Source of the DNA: Planctomycetota bacterium
GTDB taxonomy: Bacteria; Planctomycetota; UBA1135; JACQFD01
Assembly: GCA_016792805.1 (NCBI GenBank)
Contig: JAEUHX010000040.1
Location: 1-32,304, forward strand
Length of the DNA: 32,304 nucleotides
Direction of reading: 5' to 3'
Position 1 is the stretch's first letter. The number at the start of each line of letters is the position of its first letter. Made by a program: the position numbers and the translations under genes. Below, in pieces: positions 7,386-15,212 of the stretch. Under the pieces are notes generated by a model. The model did no database searches. It was given only the letters and a program-made list of their open reading frames with translations, and was not told where the DNA came from.

Positions 7386-8669
7386 ATGACTGAGCTCTCG
7401 AACTCGTCGATGCCCCTTCCTGTGCCGCAGTCCAAAGCTCCGGAGCCCCCAGCTATCGGGGCGAGGAGCGACATGCATCCTGCCGCTTCGCGAGGCCAGA
7501 ATGCACAAAACCGTCCTCGTCCGCCGAAGAATCGCGACAATACTCCTCCGGAGCTTTGGAACGACTGGCGCTGGCAGCTCCAGAATCGTTACTCTTCCTT
7601 TGAGGACTACGCCAGCTGGATTCAGCTGACGCCGAGCGAGGCGAAGGCGCTCAAGGGCTCCACGGGGCTCTTCAGGACGCAGGTCACTCCGTATTTCGCG
7701 GAACTCATCGATCCGCAGAACCCGCGCTGTGCGATCCGCCGGCAGGTGATACCCGTCGCCTCGGAGTTTATTGATAATGCGCACGACATGGCGGATCCCC
7801 TCGGGGAGGACTCGCACTCGCCCGTGCCTGGGCTCGTGCACCGTTACCCCGACCGCGTGCTCATGCTGGTCACCAATGTGTGCGCGGCTTACTGCCGCTA
7901 TTGCACTCGAAAGCGCTGGGTGGCCAATGAAGACGCGGACATGCCGCAGTTCCAGCAGGCGCTCGAGTATCTCCGCAAGCATAAGGAGATTCGCGATGTG
8001 CTCTTCAGCGGCGGCGATCCGCTTCTCTTCCCCGATGCGAAGCTTGAGCGTTACATCGCGGCCGTTCGCGCAATTCCACATATCGAATTTGTGCGAATCG
8101 GAACGCGCATTCCGGCATTCCTGCCGCAGCGCGTCACGCCGGAGCTTTGCGCGATGCTTCGGAAGTACCATCCGCTCTGGATGAGCGTTCACTTCAACGT
8201 GGCGAAGGAGCTGACGCCGGAGGCCGTGTCTGCCTTGGGGCGGCTCGCCGACGCGGGAATTCCCCTCGGCTGCCAGACGGTGCTTCTCAAGGGCGTGAAC
8301 GACTCGGTGCCGCGCATGAAGAAGCTCGTGCACGAGCTGCTCAAGGCGCGCGTGCGCCCCTACTATCTGTATCAGTGCGATCCGGTGCTCGGGACCGCGC
8401 ACCTGCGCACATCGGTGCAGGCGGGCATCGAGATGATTGAGGGACTCCGAGGCCACACGACGGGCTACGGCGTGCCGACCTACGTGATCGACGGCCCCGG
8501 CGGCGGCGGAAAAGTTCCCATCTCCCCGGACTACGTCCTCGCGCGTACCGAGGAAGCGATCACTATTCGCAACTATGAGGGCAAGTCGTTCAAGTACTAC
8601 GAGCCGGCGAAGCGGAGCAAGGTGACCACCGCGCGCCCTTCGAAGGCGGAGCCGGCCGACGGGATGTAG
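7386..8669 (+). CDS. kamA: KamA-family radical SAM lysine 2,3-aminomutase
   Basis: This is a 427-residue radical SAM/PLP enzyme. The cluster motif CAAYCRYC gives Cys166, Cys170 and Cys173 for the [4Fe-4S] cluster that cleaves S-adenosylmethionine. FSGGDPL at 207-213 is the SAM-contacting GGD loop. PGGGGK at 371-376 places the PLP Lys at 376. Two Asp residues at 332 (YLYQCD) and 369 (YVID) have the same spacing to each other and to the Lys as the two substrate-binding aspartates of clostridial lysine 2,3-aminomutase. That favours L-lysine to L-beta-lysine over glutamate. The N-terminal 50 residues are Pro/Ala-rich and probably disordered. It is the last gene of the ATP-grasp/GNAT group. No epmA or efp gene is in the window, so an EF-P modification role has no local support. 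Confidence 0.92.
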   Translation: MTELSNSSMPLPVPQSKAPEPPAIGARSDMHPAASRGQNAQNRPRPPKNRDNTPPELWNDWRWQLQNRYSSFEDYASWIQLTPSEAKALKGSTGLFRTQVTPYFAELIDPQNPRCAIRRQVIPVASEFIDNAHDMADPLGEDSHSPVPGLVHRYPDRVLMLVTNVCAAYCRYCTRKRWVANEDADMPQFQQALEYLRKHKEIRDVLFSGGDPLLFPDAKLERYIAAVRAIPHIEFVRIGTRIPAFLPQRVTPELCAMLRKYHPLWMSVHFNVAKELTPEAVSALGRLADAGIPLGCQTVLLKGVNDSVPRMKKLVHELLKARVRPYYLYQCDPVLGTAHLRTSVQAGIEMIEGLRGHTTGYGVPTYVIDGPGGGGKVPISPDYVLARTEEAITIRNYEGKSFKYYEPAKRSKVTTARPSKAEPADGM

Positions 8670-8884
8670 CGGGTCGTTGAAACGCTCATTCCGGCGCGTC
8701 TCGCCCCCCTTCCTGCGGACTCGTCGTCGAATCGCGATGGGCTAGCAGCCTGTGGCAAAAGTGCTTCAGGTGCTTGCACGGCTGCTTCGCACGGCGAGCA
8801 CGAGGATTCTTGGCGAGATCGAGGAGGACCCCCGCAGGCGTAGCCGAGGAGTTCCGGCGAGGCGGGGAGTCGTCTTGCCGAGGA
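8670..8884 (+). other. Convergent intergenic region with a GC-rich foldable segment
   Basis: These 215 bases lie between the 3' ends of kamA and the AraC gene and hold no convincing gene. Positions 8827-8835 can pair with 8862-8871 with one bulged A, enclosing a smaller GCCG/CGGC stem at 8843-8858. A second inverted pair (8878-8884 with 8906-8912) overlaps the AraC stop codon. No T-run follows, so this is not a standard intrinsic terminator. The phrase-like composition resembles an intergenic repeat, but no second copy was seen in the window. Confidence 0.35.
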
Positions 8885-9745
8885 CTACGAAGCGCGCCGG
8901 CCGATTCCTCGGATCCGCGAAGGCGGAGCGCCGAAATGCCGCGCAAAATTGCCCGTGAAATGAGCGTGGCTCGAGTAACCGAGGCTGAGCGCGAGCTGTG
9001 TCAAATCGTTACAGCCGCCGGCTACACGATCCCACGCGTCGCGCAGGCGCAGACGATCGCGAACCGCATGGATCGTCGAGCCGGTCGCGCGCCGGAACGT
9101 TCGGCAAAGGTGGCCGACGGAGACGCCGTGGCTTGCGGCGAGTTCGTCGAGAGTCATCGGCTCGCGGTACTGGCTGGCCAGAAGCGCGCGAACAGAGGCA
9201 ACCATTTCCTTCTGTGACGGCGTGGTCGTGGCACGCGTCGCAGTGCGGCTCCGGTAGGCGGAAGCGAGCGCGTCGTCGAGGAGCGCGTAAACCTCCTCCT
9301 CGATCTCATTGAAAATGGCTCCTTGCCCCAGGCGAACGCGCATCATGAGTGCGCGTTCGCGCTGGAAGAGGCTCGCATCGGCGAGCGAATAAGTAATCTC
9401 GAACGGCCGGCTCGGCCGATTCTCGACGGAGGGGTCGTAGTCGCGCACAGCTTCGACGACCTCACTGGTGGAAAGGACGAATACGTCGCTCAGCTCCCCC
9501 GTCGGCGCGATCTGCTCGCGGCGGTAGCGCTGCAGCTCATTCAGAAACAGAACTCCGGCGCGGTCGATCACCGAGGGATCCTGCCCGACCGGCTGAATCC
9601 GCACCGGCAGCCGCGCGAAGACGAGCACCGTTCCGAGCGGCAGGTTCTCCTCGTGCCAGCGGGGATCGGAAGGCGTGCAGCGGAACTCACGAATCTTGAG
9701 GCGAGGCGTATCGAGGAGAAGCCCAGGAAGGGGCATGGGCGGCAT
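8885..9745 (-). CDS. AraC-family transcriptional regulator
   Basis: This is a 286-residue protein. The N-terminal part looks like a cupin-type sensing domain (LPLGTVLVFARLPVRIQPVG and the following AGVLFLNELQRYRREQIAPTG). The C-terminal 100 residues are a double helix-turn-helix AraC domain. The first HTH is MTLDELAASHGVSVGHLCRTFRRATG and the second is DLTQLALSLGYSSHAHFTGNFARHFGAPPSRIR. This is a DNA-binding activator or repressor whose ligand is unknown. It is convergent with kamA and lies 105 bases downstream of the EboE-like gene on the same strand, so it might regulate either neighbour. Nothing in the sequence decides which. Confidence 0.92.
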   Translation of the reverse strand: MPPMPLPGLLLDTPRLKIREFRCTPSDPRWHEENLPLGTVLVFARLPVRIQPVGQDPSVIDRAGVLFLNELQRYRREQIAPTGELSDVFVLSTSEVVEAVRDYDPSVENRPSRPFEITYSLADASLFQRERALMMRVRLGQGAIFNEIEEEVYALLDDALASAYRSRTATRATTTPSQKEMVASVRALLASQYREPMTLDELAASHGVSVGHLCRTFRRATGSTIHAVRDRLRLRDAWDRVAGGCNDLTQLALSLGYSSHAHFTGNFARHFGAPPSRIRGIGRRAS

Positions 9746-9850
9746 GGTGTTGCGACGGATTCGGCCCGGTCGGCAAGTGCTGCATACCGCGCCCGGACGC
9801 GCAGCGTTGCAAAAGGACTTCGCGGCGCGCCGCGTGCCGGTGCTTGGCGG

Positions 9851-11029
9851 CTACGCGCCGAGCAGCCCCGCAGCGAAACTCCATTCGCGCGCCATCACCT
9901 CGATCATGGCGTCGTCGCCTCCGCGAAATCCGGGAACGGCGGCCATCGTGTACGTCTCGATCTCGACGCAATCGGTCACCGGGCCGCAGCTTGCGAGGAC
10001 CCGCTCGAGTTCCTCGCGGGTGGTCGCGAGAGCGCCCGTCGATGTCAAGAATACGGGAATGTGGAAATGTGTCCGCAGCTCTTCGGCGCGCTCGAGGAAA
10101 GCGAGATCGGACAATGCCTCCGGTAGGTCGCGGCGGCTCTCGATCTCTCCGGATCGATTTCTACAAAAAGATTGGTGCAGCCAGCGCGGCTCGGCGAAGG
10201 ACTCAAGCTCCGCAAGGGCCTGCGGCCGCGCCGCCGGCTCGGCGAGCGCGGGCGCGACGGATGCTTGAATTTTACCGATCGGAATCCCAGCGGCGCGAAG
10301 CCGCGCGAGAGCTGCGACGCAATCCTCAAACTCAACCGCCTGATGACACACATCGAAGCAAACGCCGATGTGCCTTCGCACCTTCGCTTCGAGCCAGCTC
10401 GGGTTCACGCTCCACTCTGCCGCAGCCCGCCGCAGGGGCGCGAGCCACAGTCGCTCGAAAAAGTGGACGACCTCCTTGGTCGTCTCCAGCCTCGAATGCG
10501 GCTCCGGCTCGATCGAAACTACAATTCTGCGCCCGGTCTCCTCTTCGAGGCGCGCCATCTCGATTGCCGTTCGGATCCAAGCTCTCGAGAATCGATCGTC
10601 GGATTCAGCGTCGACTCCGAATGATTTATGGCTTCCCGTATGTGTTGAAACGGAGCCGACGGAGCCGCGCGGGATCCAGCGAGCGAGCAGCCGCGCAGCG
10701 CGCTCGGTGTACTCACGACGGGGCGGTTCACCCCAAGTCGGGCGAAAGACGTTCTCCTTGACGATCGAATTGTGAAACCCACCGAACGGAAATGCGTTGA
10801 GCGTCACAATCCTGACCCGCATCTCGGCCAGCCTCGACTCGAAGAGTTCGAGGGCGCGCGGATCGCTGAGGTCGCGCGTCGCGGCGTCCGAGAGATAGAG
10901 CCCGATCGGGAGCTCCGAGAGCGAAAGCCTCGTACGAAGAGGCATCGCGAGCCGCCCAAGCACTCCCAGGACTTCGACCGCCGACTCAGCCGGCAGCAAA
11001 TTCGTACAGTAGGTCAGAGTGGGCGGCAT
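9851..11029 (-). CDS. eboE: EboE-like metabolite traffic protein (TIM-barrel)
   Basis: This 392-residue protein matches the EboE pattern closely. It has LTYCTNLLPAES at the N-terminus, then LNAFPFGGFHNSIVKENVF, GSVSTHTGSH, IVVSIEPEPHSRLETT, IGVCFDVCHQAVEFED, GIPIGKIQASVAPAL and FHIPVFLTSTGALATTREEL. The fold is a xylose-isomerase-like TIM barrel with conserved Glu, His, Asp and Cys residues that could bind metal. EboE normally belongs to a six-gene ebo cluster (eboA-F), linked to export or traffic of a precursor metabolite, for example in scytonemin synthesis. No other ebo gene is in this window, so it is an orphan here. The start was set at ATG 11029 because any longer reading runs into tRNA-Lys, 26 bases upstream. 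Confidence 0.88.
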   Translation of the reverse strand: MPPTLTYCTNLLPAESAVEVLGVLGRLAMPLRTRLSLSELPIGLYLSDAATRDLSDPRALELFESRLAEMRVRIVTLNAFPFGGFHNSIVKENVFRPTWGEPPRREYTERAARLLARWIPRGSVGSVSTHTGSHKSFGVDAESDDRFSRAWIRTAIEMARLEEETGRRIVVSIEPEPHSRLETTKEVVHFFERLWLAPLRRAAAEWSVNPSWLEAKVRRHIGVCFDVCHQAVEFEDCVAALARLRAAGIPIGKIQASVAPALAEPAARPQALAELESFAEPRWLHQSFCRNRSGEIESRRDLPEALSDLAFLERAEELRTHFHIPVFLTSTGALATTREELERVLASCGPVTDCVEIETYTMAAVPGFRGGDDAMIEVMAREWSFAAGLLGA

Positions 11030-11055
11030 CGGTGAGGAGCAGCGCGCCGGCAGTC

Positions 11056-11131
11056 TGGTGGGGGCGGTGGGACTCGAACCCACGGCCATCAGCTTAAAAG
11101 GCTGTTGCTCTACCGACTGAGCTACGCCCCC
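11056..11131 (-). tRNA. tRNA-Lys (anticodon TTT), CCA encoded
   Basis: On the minus strand the acceptor stem GGGGGCG/CGCCCCC uses 11125-11131 and 11060-11066. The D-arm is GCTCAGTCGGTAGAGC, the anticodon loop CTTTTAA has anticodon TTT, and the T-loop is TTCGAGT between GTGGG and CCCAC. The discriminator is A and CCA is encoded at 11056-11058. It may be co-transcribed with the EboE-like gene just downstream. Confidence 0.97.
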
Positions 11132-11227
11132 TTGGCGATTTGGGGGCCAAGAAGATAGCGTCGGGGCTCCTCCTGCGCACCGCGCGTGCTCCCACGCGCC
11201 TCATCCGCAGAAGGTCGGGAGTTCGCG

Positions 11228-12892
11228 ATGGGTGCTGATTCGCGTTGCTCGGTCCTGGTGGTCAGCTTCGTGGGATGCCTGTGTCCGTCGGCGGTCTTGG
11301 CGCAGGCACCGGTCTGGTCGACGCCCACTCCGCCGGGCAGCGGCGGCGGAAGCTCCGTGGCGGCATATGCCGACGTGAACCAAGACGGCATTCCTGACCT
11401 ACTCGTGGGGCTCCCGAGCTTCTCGGGCCTGGCGACCCACGCGGGGCGAGCGCTCGTGCTGTCGGGGGTCGATGGCACGACGCTTCGTACCTGGGACGGG
11501 AATCCGGGATCAAACTTCGGGGAGGCGCTCTCGATTGCGGGAGACATGGATCTCGACGGTGTGCCCGACGCTCTCATCGGAGCTCCGGGGGCGGCGACGC
11601 TCGGCATCGCACGCGTCTACTCCGGCGCGACGGGCGCGCTGCTCGAGTCGACGCACGGGACCACGCTCGGCTCGCGCTACGGCGCTGCCGTTGCGGGCGG
11701 GCAGGACCTGAATGGCGACGGAATCGCGGACTACGTCGTCGGTGCGCCGATGGACGCATTCGCACCGAATGCGCGCGGACGCGTGACGGCGTTCAGCGGC
11801 GCGACGGGATTCGCTCTCTGGACTGCACTCGGCGCAACGAGCGCGGACGCGTTCGGTGCCACAGTTGCAATTATGGATGATTACGATTTCGACGGCGCAC
11901 CGGAAGTCGCCGCAACGACGCTCTTCGCCTCGCCGTCGTTCCCGCCGCGCATCCTCTCCGGTGCCGCCGCGGCGTCGAGCTATCCTCTGCTCTCCGCCGC
12001 GACGGGGACGCGCATCGCCGATGCCGGGGACGTCGACGTCGACGGGATCCGCGACATTCTGGTTTCCGAGCCGTCCTACACGATTCCCGGAGGCATCTGT
12101 GTAAGCTGCACAAAACCATCGGCGGGCCGGGTCTGGCTCGTCTCCGGCGCCACGACACTGCCGATTCTTAGTTTTGAGGGGCGCGGCGCGCAGGATCTGC
12201 TCGGCGTCTCCATGGGTCCGGCCGGCGATGTGAACGGGGATGCCGTCGCGGATTTCATTCTGGGGTCGGCCGGCCTCGATGCAATAGATCCTGCGGTCGA
12301 GCTGTACTCCGGGAAGACGCTGCTTCCTTATATGTCACTCTCCGGGTCGAACTGCAGCTTTGCGGCGGCTTGCACCGGAGACCTTACAGGTGATGGCATC
12401 GCAGAGCTCGCCGTCGGTTCGGTGTGCGGCCCGTTCTCCGCGGGAACCATCGCGCTGCATAGCATAGGAACTATCCAAGTGACGCCCGTGGGCTCCGAAA
12501 CTCCCGGCTGTTCGGGGCCGCATGCCGCAGCCGCGATCGAGCCGCCGCGGCTCGGAGGCCCCTTCGGGATGTCGTGCTATGCGGCTCCGCCCGCTTCGCT
12601 CGGGCTTCTTCTCATTACCAATGTTCTCAGCCCTGCCGGAAGCGATCCGCTCCAGCTCGGCCTGGCGTTCTACATAGATCTGGCCACGTCGACGGAGATC
12701 TATGGCTTCGATATGCCCTCGGACGCGCTGGGCCATGGGATGGCACAGTTCAATATCCCGATGGCCCCTCCGTTGATCGGCAAGTCGTACGCCATGCAGG
12801 GCCTATGGGCTTGGCCGCCGGCGGTTTGCCAGCCCTCGACCTACGGCCTCAGCGCGACGCGCGGCTTCGGCTTCACGATCTTCTTTCAGTAA
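11228..12892 (+). CDS. Secreted FG-GAP/integrin-alpha-like repeat protein
   Basis: This 554-residue protein has a signal peptide (hydrophobic core around residues 8-19, cleavage near AVLAQ-AP). ATG 11228 was chosen because the signal starts there and a GGTCGGGAG stretch precedes it. Seven Ca-binding FG-GAP/VCBS repeats follow, each with a DxNxDGxxD-type loop: DVNQDGIPD, DMDLDGVPD, DLNGDGIAD, DYDFDGAPE, DVDVDGIRD, DVNGDAVAD and DLTGDGIAE, predicting a seven-bladed propeller. The last 115 residues are a separate domain, with TPGCSGPH, a MSCYAAPPASLGLLL strand, FDMPSDALGHG, AVCQPSTYGLSATRG and paired Cys residues. I associate this domain with the ends of many secreted Planctomycetota proteins. 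It is probably extracellular or surface-attached. The binding partner is unknown. Confidence 0.85.
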   Translation: MGADSRCSVLVVSFVGCLCPSAVLAQAPVWSTPTPPGSGGGSSVAAYADVNQDGIPDLLVGLPSFSGLATHAGRALVLSGVDGTTLRTWDGNPGSNFGEALSIAGDMDLDGVPDALIGAPGAATLGIARVYSGATGALLESTHGTTLGSRYGAAVAGGQDLNGDGIADYVVGAPMDAFAPNARGRVTAFSGATGFALWTALGATSADAFGATVAIMDDYDFDGAPEVAATTLFASPSFPPRILSGAAAASSYPLLSAATGTRIADAGDVDVDGIRDILVSEPSYTIPGGICVSCTKPSAGRVWLVSGATTLPILSFEGRGAQDLLGVSMGPAGDVNGDAVADFILGSAGLDAIDPAVELYSGKTLLPYMSLSGSNCSFAAACTGDLTGDGIAELAVGSVCGPFSAGTIALHSIGTIQVTPVGSETPGCSGPHAAAAIEPPRLGGPFGMSCYAAPPASLGLLLITNVLSPAGSDPLQLGLAFYIDLATSTEIYGFDMPSDALGHGMAQFNIPMAPPLIGKSYAMQGLWAWPPAVCQPSTYGLSATRGFGFTIFFQ

Positions 12893-12910
12893 TTTCTTTC
12901 TTCAGTAATT

Positions 12911-12944
12911 CCGGTGGCCCGCCGATCTTCGCGGCGGGCTCCGG
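12911..12944. terminator. Hairpin between convergent genes (weak bidirectional terminator)
   Basis: GCCCGCCG at 12917-12924 pairs with CGGCGGGC at 12932-12939, extended by CCGG at 12911-12914 and 12941-12944. It lies between the 3' ends of the FG-GAP gene and frr, where a terminator is expected. There is no T-run on either strand, so it may be factor-dependent. The preceding bases repeat TTCAGTAATT twice (12887-12896 and 12901-12910). Confidence 0.4.
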
Positions 12945-12952
12945 ATTCGACT

Positions 12953-13528
12953 TCAAATTGTAAGAATCTCTTCCGTCTTCTTTTTAAGGACTTCGTCGGC
13001 CTTCGTCTCGAAGTCCTTCAGTTTCGCGTCGATCTCCTCCTTGAGCTGATCGTGGAAGTCGTCGGTGAGATCGCCGTTCGTGTTGGCCTCCTCGTTCGAT
13101 TTGTTTGCATCGCGACGGCTGTTGCGCATGGAAACCTTCGCGTCGTTCGCGAACTCCTTCGCCTTGGCCGCGAGCTTCTTGCGCTGCTCCTCGCTGAGCG
13201 GCGGAAGATTGATGCGCACAATTTTGCCGTCATTGCTGGGATTGACGCCGAGATCGCTCGTCTGGATCGCCCGCATGATGTCCTTGATGGCGCCGGCATC
13301 GAACGGCTTGATCGCGATCGTCCGCGGCTCCGGCACGCCGATTTGTGCAAGCTGCTTCAGCGGCGTCGGCGTCCCGTAGTAATCGACGACGATGCGGTCG
13401 ACGAGGGCAGGCGAGGCACGCCCGGTGCGCAGCCCCTGGAGCTGCTCGGAAAGGAACTTCAAAGACTTCTCTAGGGCCTCCTCGAGTTCGAGAAGGATCA
13501 TCGTGTAGGCTTCGGGTTCCGCGGACAT
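12953..13528 (-). CDS. frr: Ribosome recycling factor
   Basis: This 191-residue protein shows the complete RRF pattern: an N-terminal long helix with the conserved GLRTGRASPALVD segment, VDYYGTPTPLKQLAQI, IKPFDAGAIKDIMRAIQTSDLGVNPSNDGKIVRINLPPLSEEQRKKL, then the C-terminal coiled-coil region. With EF-G it splits the post-termination ribosome. It is the last gene of the minus-strand rpsB-tsf-pyrH-frr series, the standard bacterial order, and lies 98 bases downstream of pyrH. Length is normal, with a slightly longer loop (NKSNEEANTNGDL) in the third helix region. Confidence 0.97.
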   Translation of the reverse strand: MSAEPEAYTMILLELEEALEKSLKFLSEQLQGLRTGRASPALVDRIVVDYYGTPTPLKQLAQIGVPEPRTIAIKPFDAGAIKDIMRAIQTSDLGVNPSNDGKIVRINLPPLSEEQRKKLAAKAKEFANDAKVSMRNSRRDANKSNEEANTNGDLTDDFHDQLKEEIDAKLKDFETKADEVLKKKTEEILTI

Positions 13529-13626
13529 GGGCTCTTATGCGCTCTTGTTTCAGTAAGAATTTGATTTTGTGAGGTTGAGCTCTTTGAGAGATCGGGCGCG
13601 CCGTCTCGAAGCAGACCGAATATGGG

Positions 13627-14331
13627 CTACTCGACCTTTGTTCCGATCGCCTGGCCTTTCACGATCTTCTCGAGGTTGCCAGGGATCTTGCCGTTGAAAA
13701 CCACGATCGGAAGCTTGTTTTCCATGCAGAGCGTCACCGCCGTCAGGTCCATGACAGCGAGGCGCTTCTCGAGCACGGCCTGATACGTGAGCTTCTCGTA
13801 GCGCTTCGCCGACGGACTCTTCTTGGGGTCGGAATCGTAGACTCCGTCGACCTTGGTCGCCTTGAGCAGCACATCGGCGCCGATCTCGGTGGCGCGCAGC
13901 GCGGCGCAGGTATCCGTGGTGAAGTAAGGATTTCCGGTTCCGGCCGCAAAGATCACGATTCGCCCCTTTTCCAGGTGGCGCATCGCCCTGCGGCGGATAA
14001 ATGGCTCGGCGACGGCGCGCATTTCGATCGCCGTGAGGACGCGCGTCGCGAGGCCGATGCGTTCGAGCGAATCGGAGAGCGCTAGCGCATTGATGACTGT
14101 CGCCAGCATCCCCATGTGGTCCGCAGTCACGCGGTTCACCCCGGAGCGCTCGAGCAGAGCTCCGCGAACGATGTTTCCGCCTCCCACAACCACGCCGACC
14201 TCCACCCCTTGATCGACGACGCCCTTCACCTGGCGCGCGATCGACGCGATCTCATCGGTATCGAGCCCGCCGACGGATTCATCACAAAAAGACTCGCCGG
14301 AGAGCTTGAGGAGGATGCGGTGGTAGACCAT
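13627..14331 (-). CDS. pyrH: Uridylate (UMP) kinase
   Basis: This is a 234-residue amino-acid-kinase-fold protein. [13 protein letters not shown] is the N-terminal phosphate-binding strand. [11 protein letters not shown] is the nucleotide loop. [55 protein letters not shown] and the C-terminal [17 protein letters not shown] are all diagnostic of bacterial PyrH. It phosphorylates UMP to UDP. The ATG at 14331 gives the usual N-terminus; a longer reading from 14382 or further upstream would run toward tsf and lacks family similarity. Confidence 0.97.
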   Translation of the reverse strand: MVYHRILLKLSGESFCDESVGGLDTDEIASIARQVKGVVDQGVEVGVVVGGGNIVRGALLERSGVNRVTADHMGMLATVINALALSDSLERIGLATRVLTAIEMRAVAEPFIRRRAMRHLEKGRIVIFAAGTGNPYFTTDTCAALRATEIGADVLLKATKVDGVYDSDPKKSPSAKRYEKLTYQAVLEKRLAVMDLTAVTLCMENKLPIVVFNGKIPGNLEKIVKGQAIGTKVE

Positions 14332-14482
14332 CGATACTTTGGAACTTGCGTAGGAATGCGTCGGGACAGTCGGGCCGATCATGGCGCGGGCGCATCGCTC
14401 GGAGAAAACCCGAGTGCGACGCGCCCGCAGATGGCTCTTGCGCGAGGTGCGATCGCTCGCCGCGGATGGTACTCGACGGCCT

Positions 14483-15085
14483 TTAGCCGCCGATCTCAAA
14501 CCGAGCGAACCGGCGGATCACGATGTTCTCGCCGAGCTTGCCGATCAGCTCCTTGGTGACCTGCTCGACGGTCTTCGAATCGTCGTGAATCCACGGCTGC
14601 TGCGTCAGCACGCATCCCTTCAGGTACGCCTGAATCTTGCCTTCGACGATCTTCTCGATCACCTGGGCCGGCTTGCCTTTCACCGAGTCGCTCTCGCGAG
14701 CGATACGACGCTCGGATTCGAGCGTTTCGGCGGGCACCTGCTCCGCCGACACGTACTCGGCGCGCGGAATCGCCGCCGCGACGTGCATCGTGAGCGCCTT
14801 GCCGAAGGCCTGGAACTCCTCATTGCGCGCCACGAAGTCGGTCTCGCAGAGCACCTCGACCATCGTGCCGACTTTTTGATTGTGATGAATGTAACTAAAG
14901 ATACGCCCTTCCTTCGCCTCGCGGCCCGCCTTCTTCTCGGCGGAGGCGAGGCCCTTCTTGCGGAGCAGCTCGACGGCCTTGTCGTAGCTGCCGCTTGCCT
15001 CCACGAGCGCATTCTTACAATCCATCATCTTGCCGCCCGTGGCGTCACGGAGGCGGCGAACGTCGTCAGCGGAGATGTCAGCCAT
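14483..15085 (-). CDS. tsf: Elongation factor Ts, short form
   Basis: This 200-residue protein has the N-terminal UBA-like domain ([29 protein letters not shown]), the [25 protein letters not shown] segment, and the core [30 protein letters not shown] containing the TDFVA motif. That motif inserts into EF-Tu to release GDP. It is about 80 residues shorter than the E. coli protein and has a single core subdomain, as in the compact EF-Ts of Thermus. The ATG at 15085 was selected since homology begins there. It lies downstream of rpsB, separated by a strong hairpin. Confidence 0.97.
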   Translation of the reverse strand: MADISADDVRRLRDATGGKMMDCKNALVEASGSYDKAVELLRKKGLASAEKKAGREAKEGRIFSYIHHNQKVGTMVEVLCETDFVARNEEFQAFGKALTMHVAAAIPRAEYVSAEQVPAETLESERRIARESDSVKGKPAQVIEKIVEGKIQAYLKGCVLTQQPWIHDDSKTVEQVTKELIGKLGENIVIRRFARFEIGG

Positions 15086-15156
15086 GGGTCTAGTTTGGAA
15101 AAGTGAGTTTAGCTGGAAGTCTTGCGTTGGTCCGCGCCGCATACGATGCCGGCGCT

Positions 15157-15191
15157 AAAAAAAACGCCAGGCCGAACTCGGCTGGCGTTTT
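15157..15191 (-). terminator. Intrinsic terminator/attenuator between rpsB and tsf
   Basis: On the minus strand a stem CAAAACGCCAG/CTGGCGTTTT (15161-15170 with 15182-15191, with an inner GCCG/CGGC pairing) is followed by eight U residues (15157-15164). It lies 22 bases after the rpsB stop and 72 bases before the tsf start. It should end or attenuate rpsB transcription and adjust the S2 to EF-Ts ratio. Confidence 0.85.
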
Positions 15192-15212
15192 GTAGCAACC
15201 GAGGGAGAGATC

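Noticed and set aside
7302..8456. 384-codon open frame antisense to kamA
   Set aside because: It mirrors the kamA coding sequence and has no recognisable family, while kamA has full catalytic motifs.
6846..8669. GNAT plus KamA as a straightforward AblB/AblA acetyl-beta-lysine osmolyte pair
   Set aside because: The GNAT is about 165 residues and lacks the AblB length, and two ATP-grasp genes are linked, so the simple assignment is not supported.
8752..8958. Small GTG-initiated open frame in the kamA-AraC junction
   Set aside because: It overlaps the AraC 3' end antisense, has no ribosome binding site and coincides with the foldable intergenic segment.
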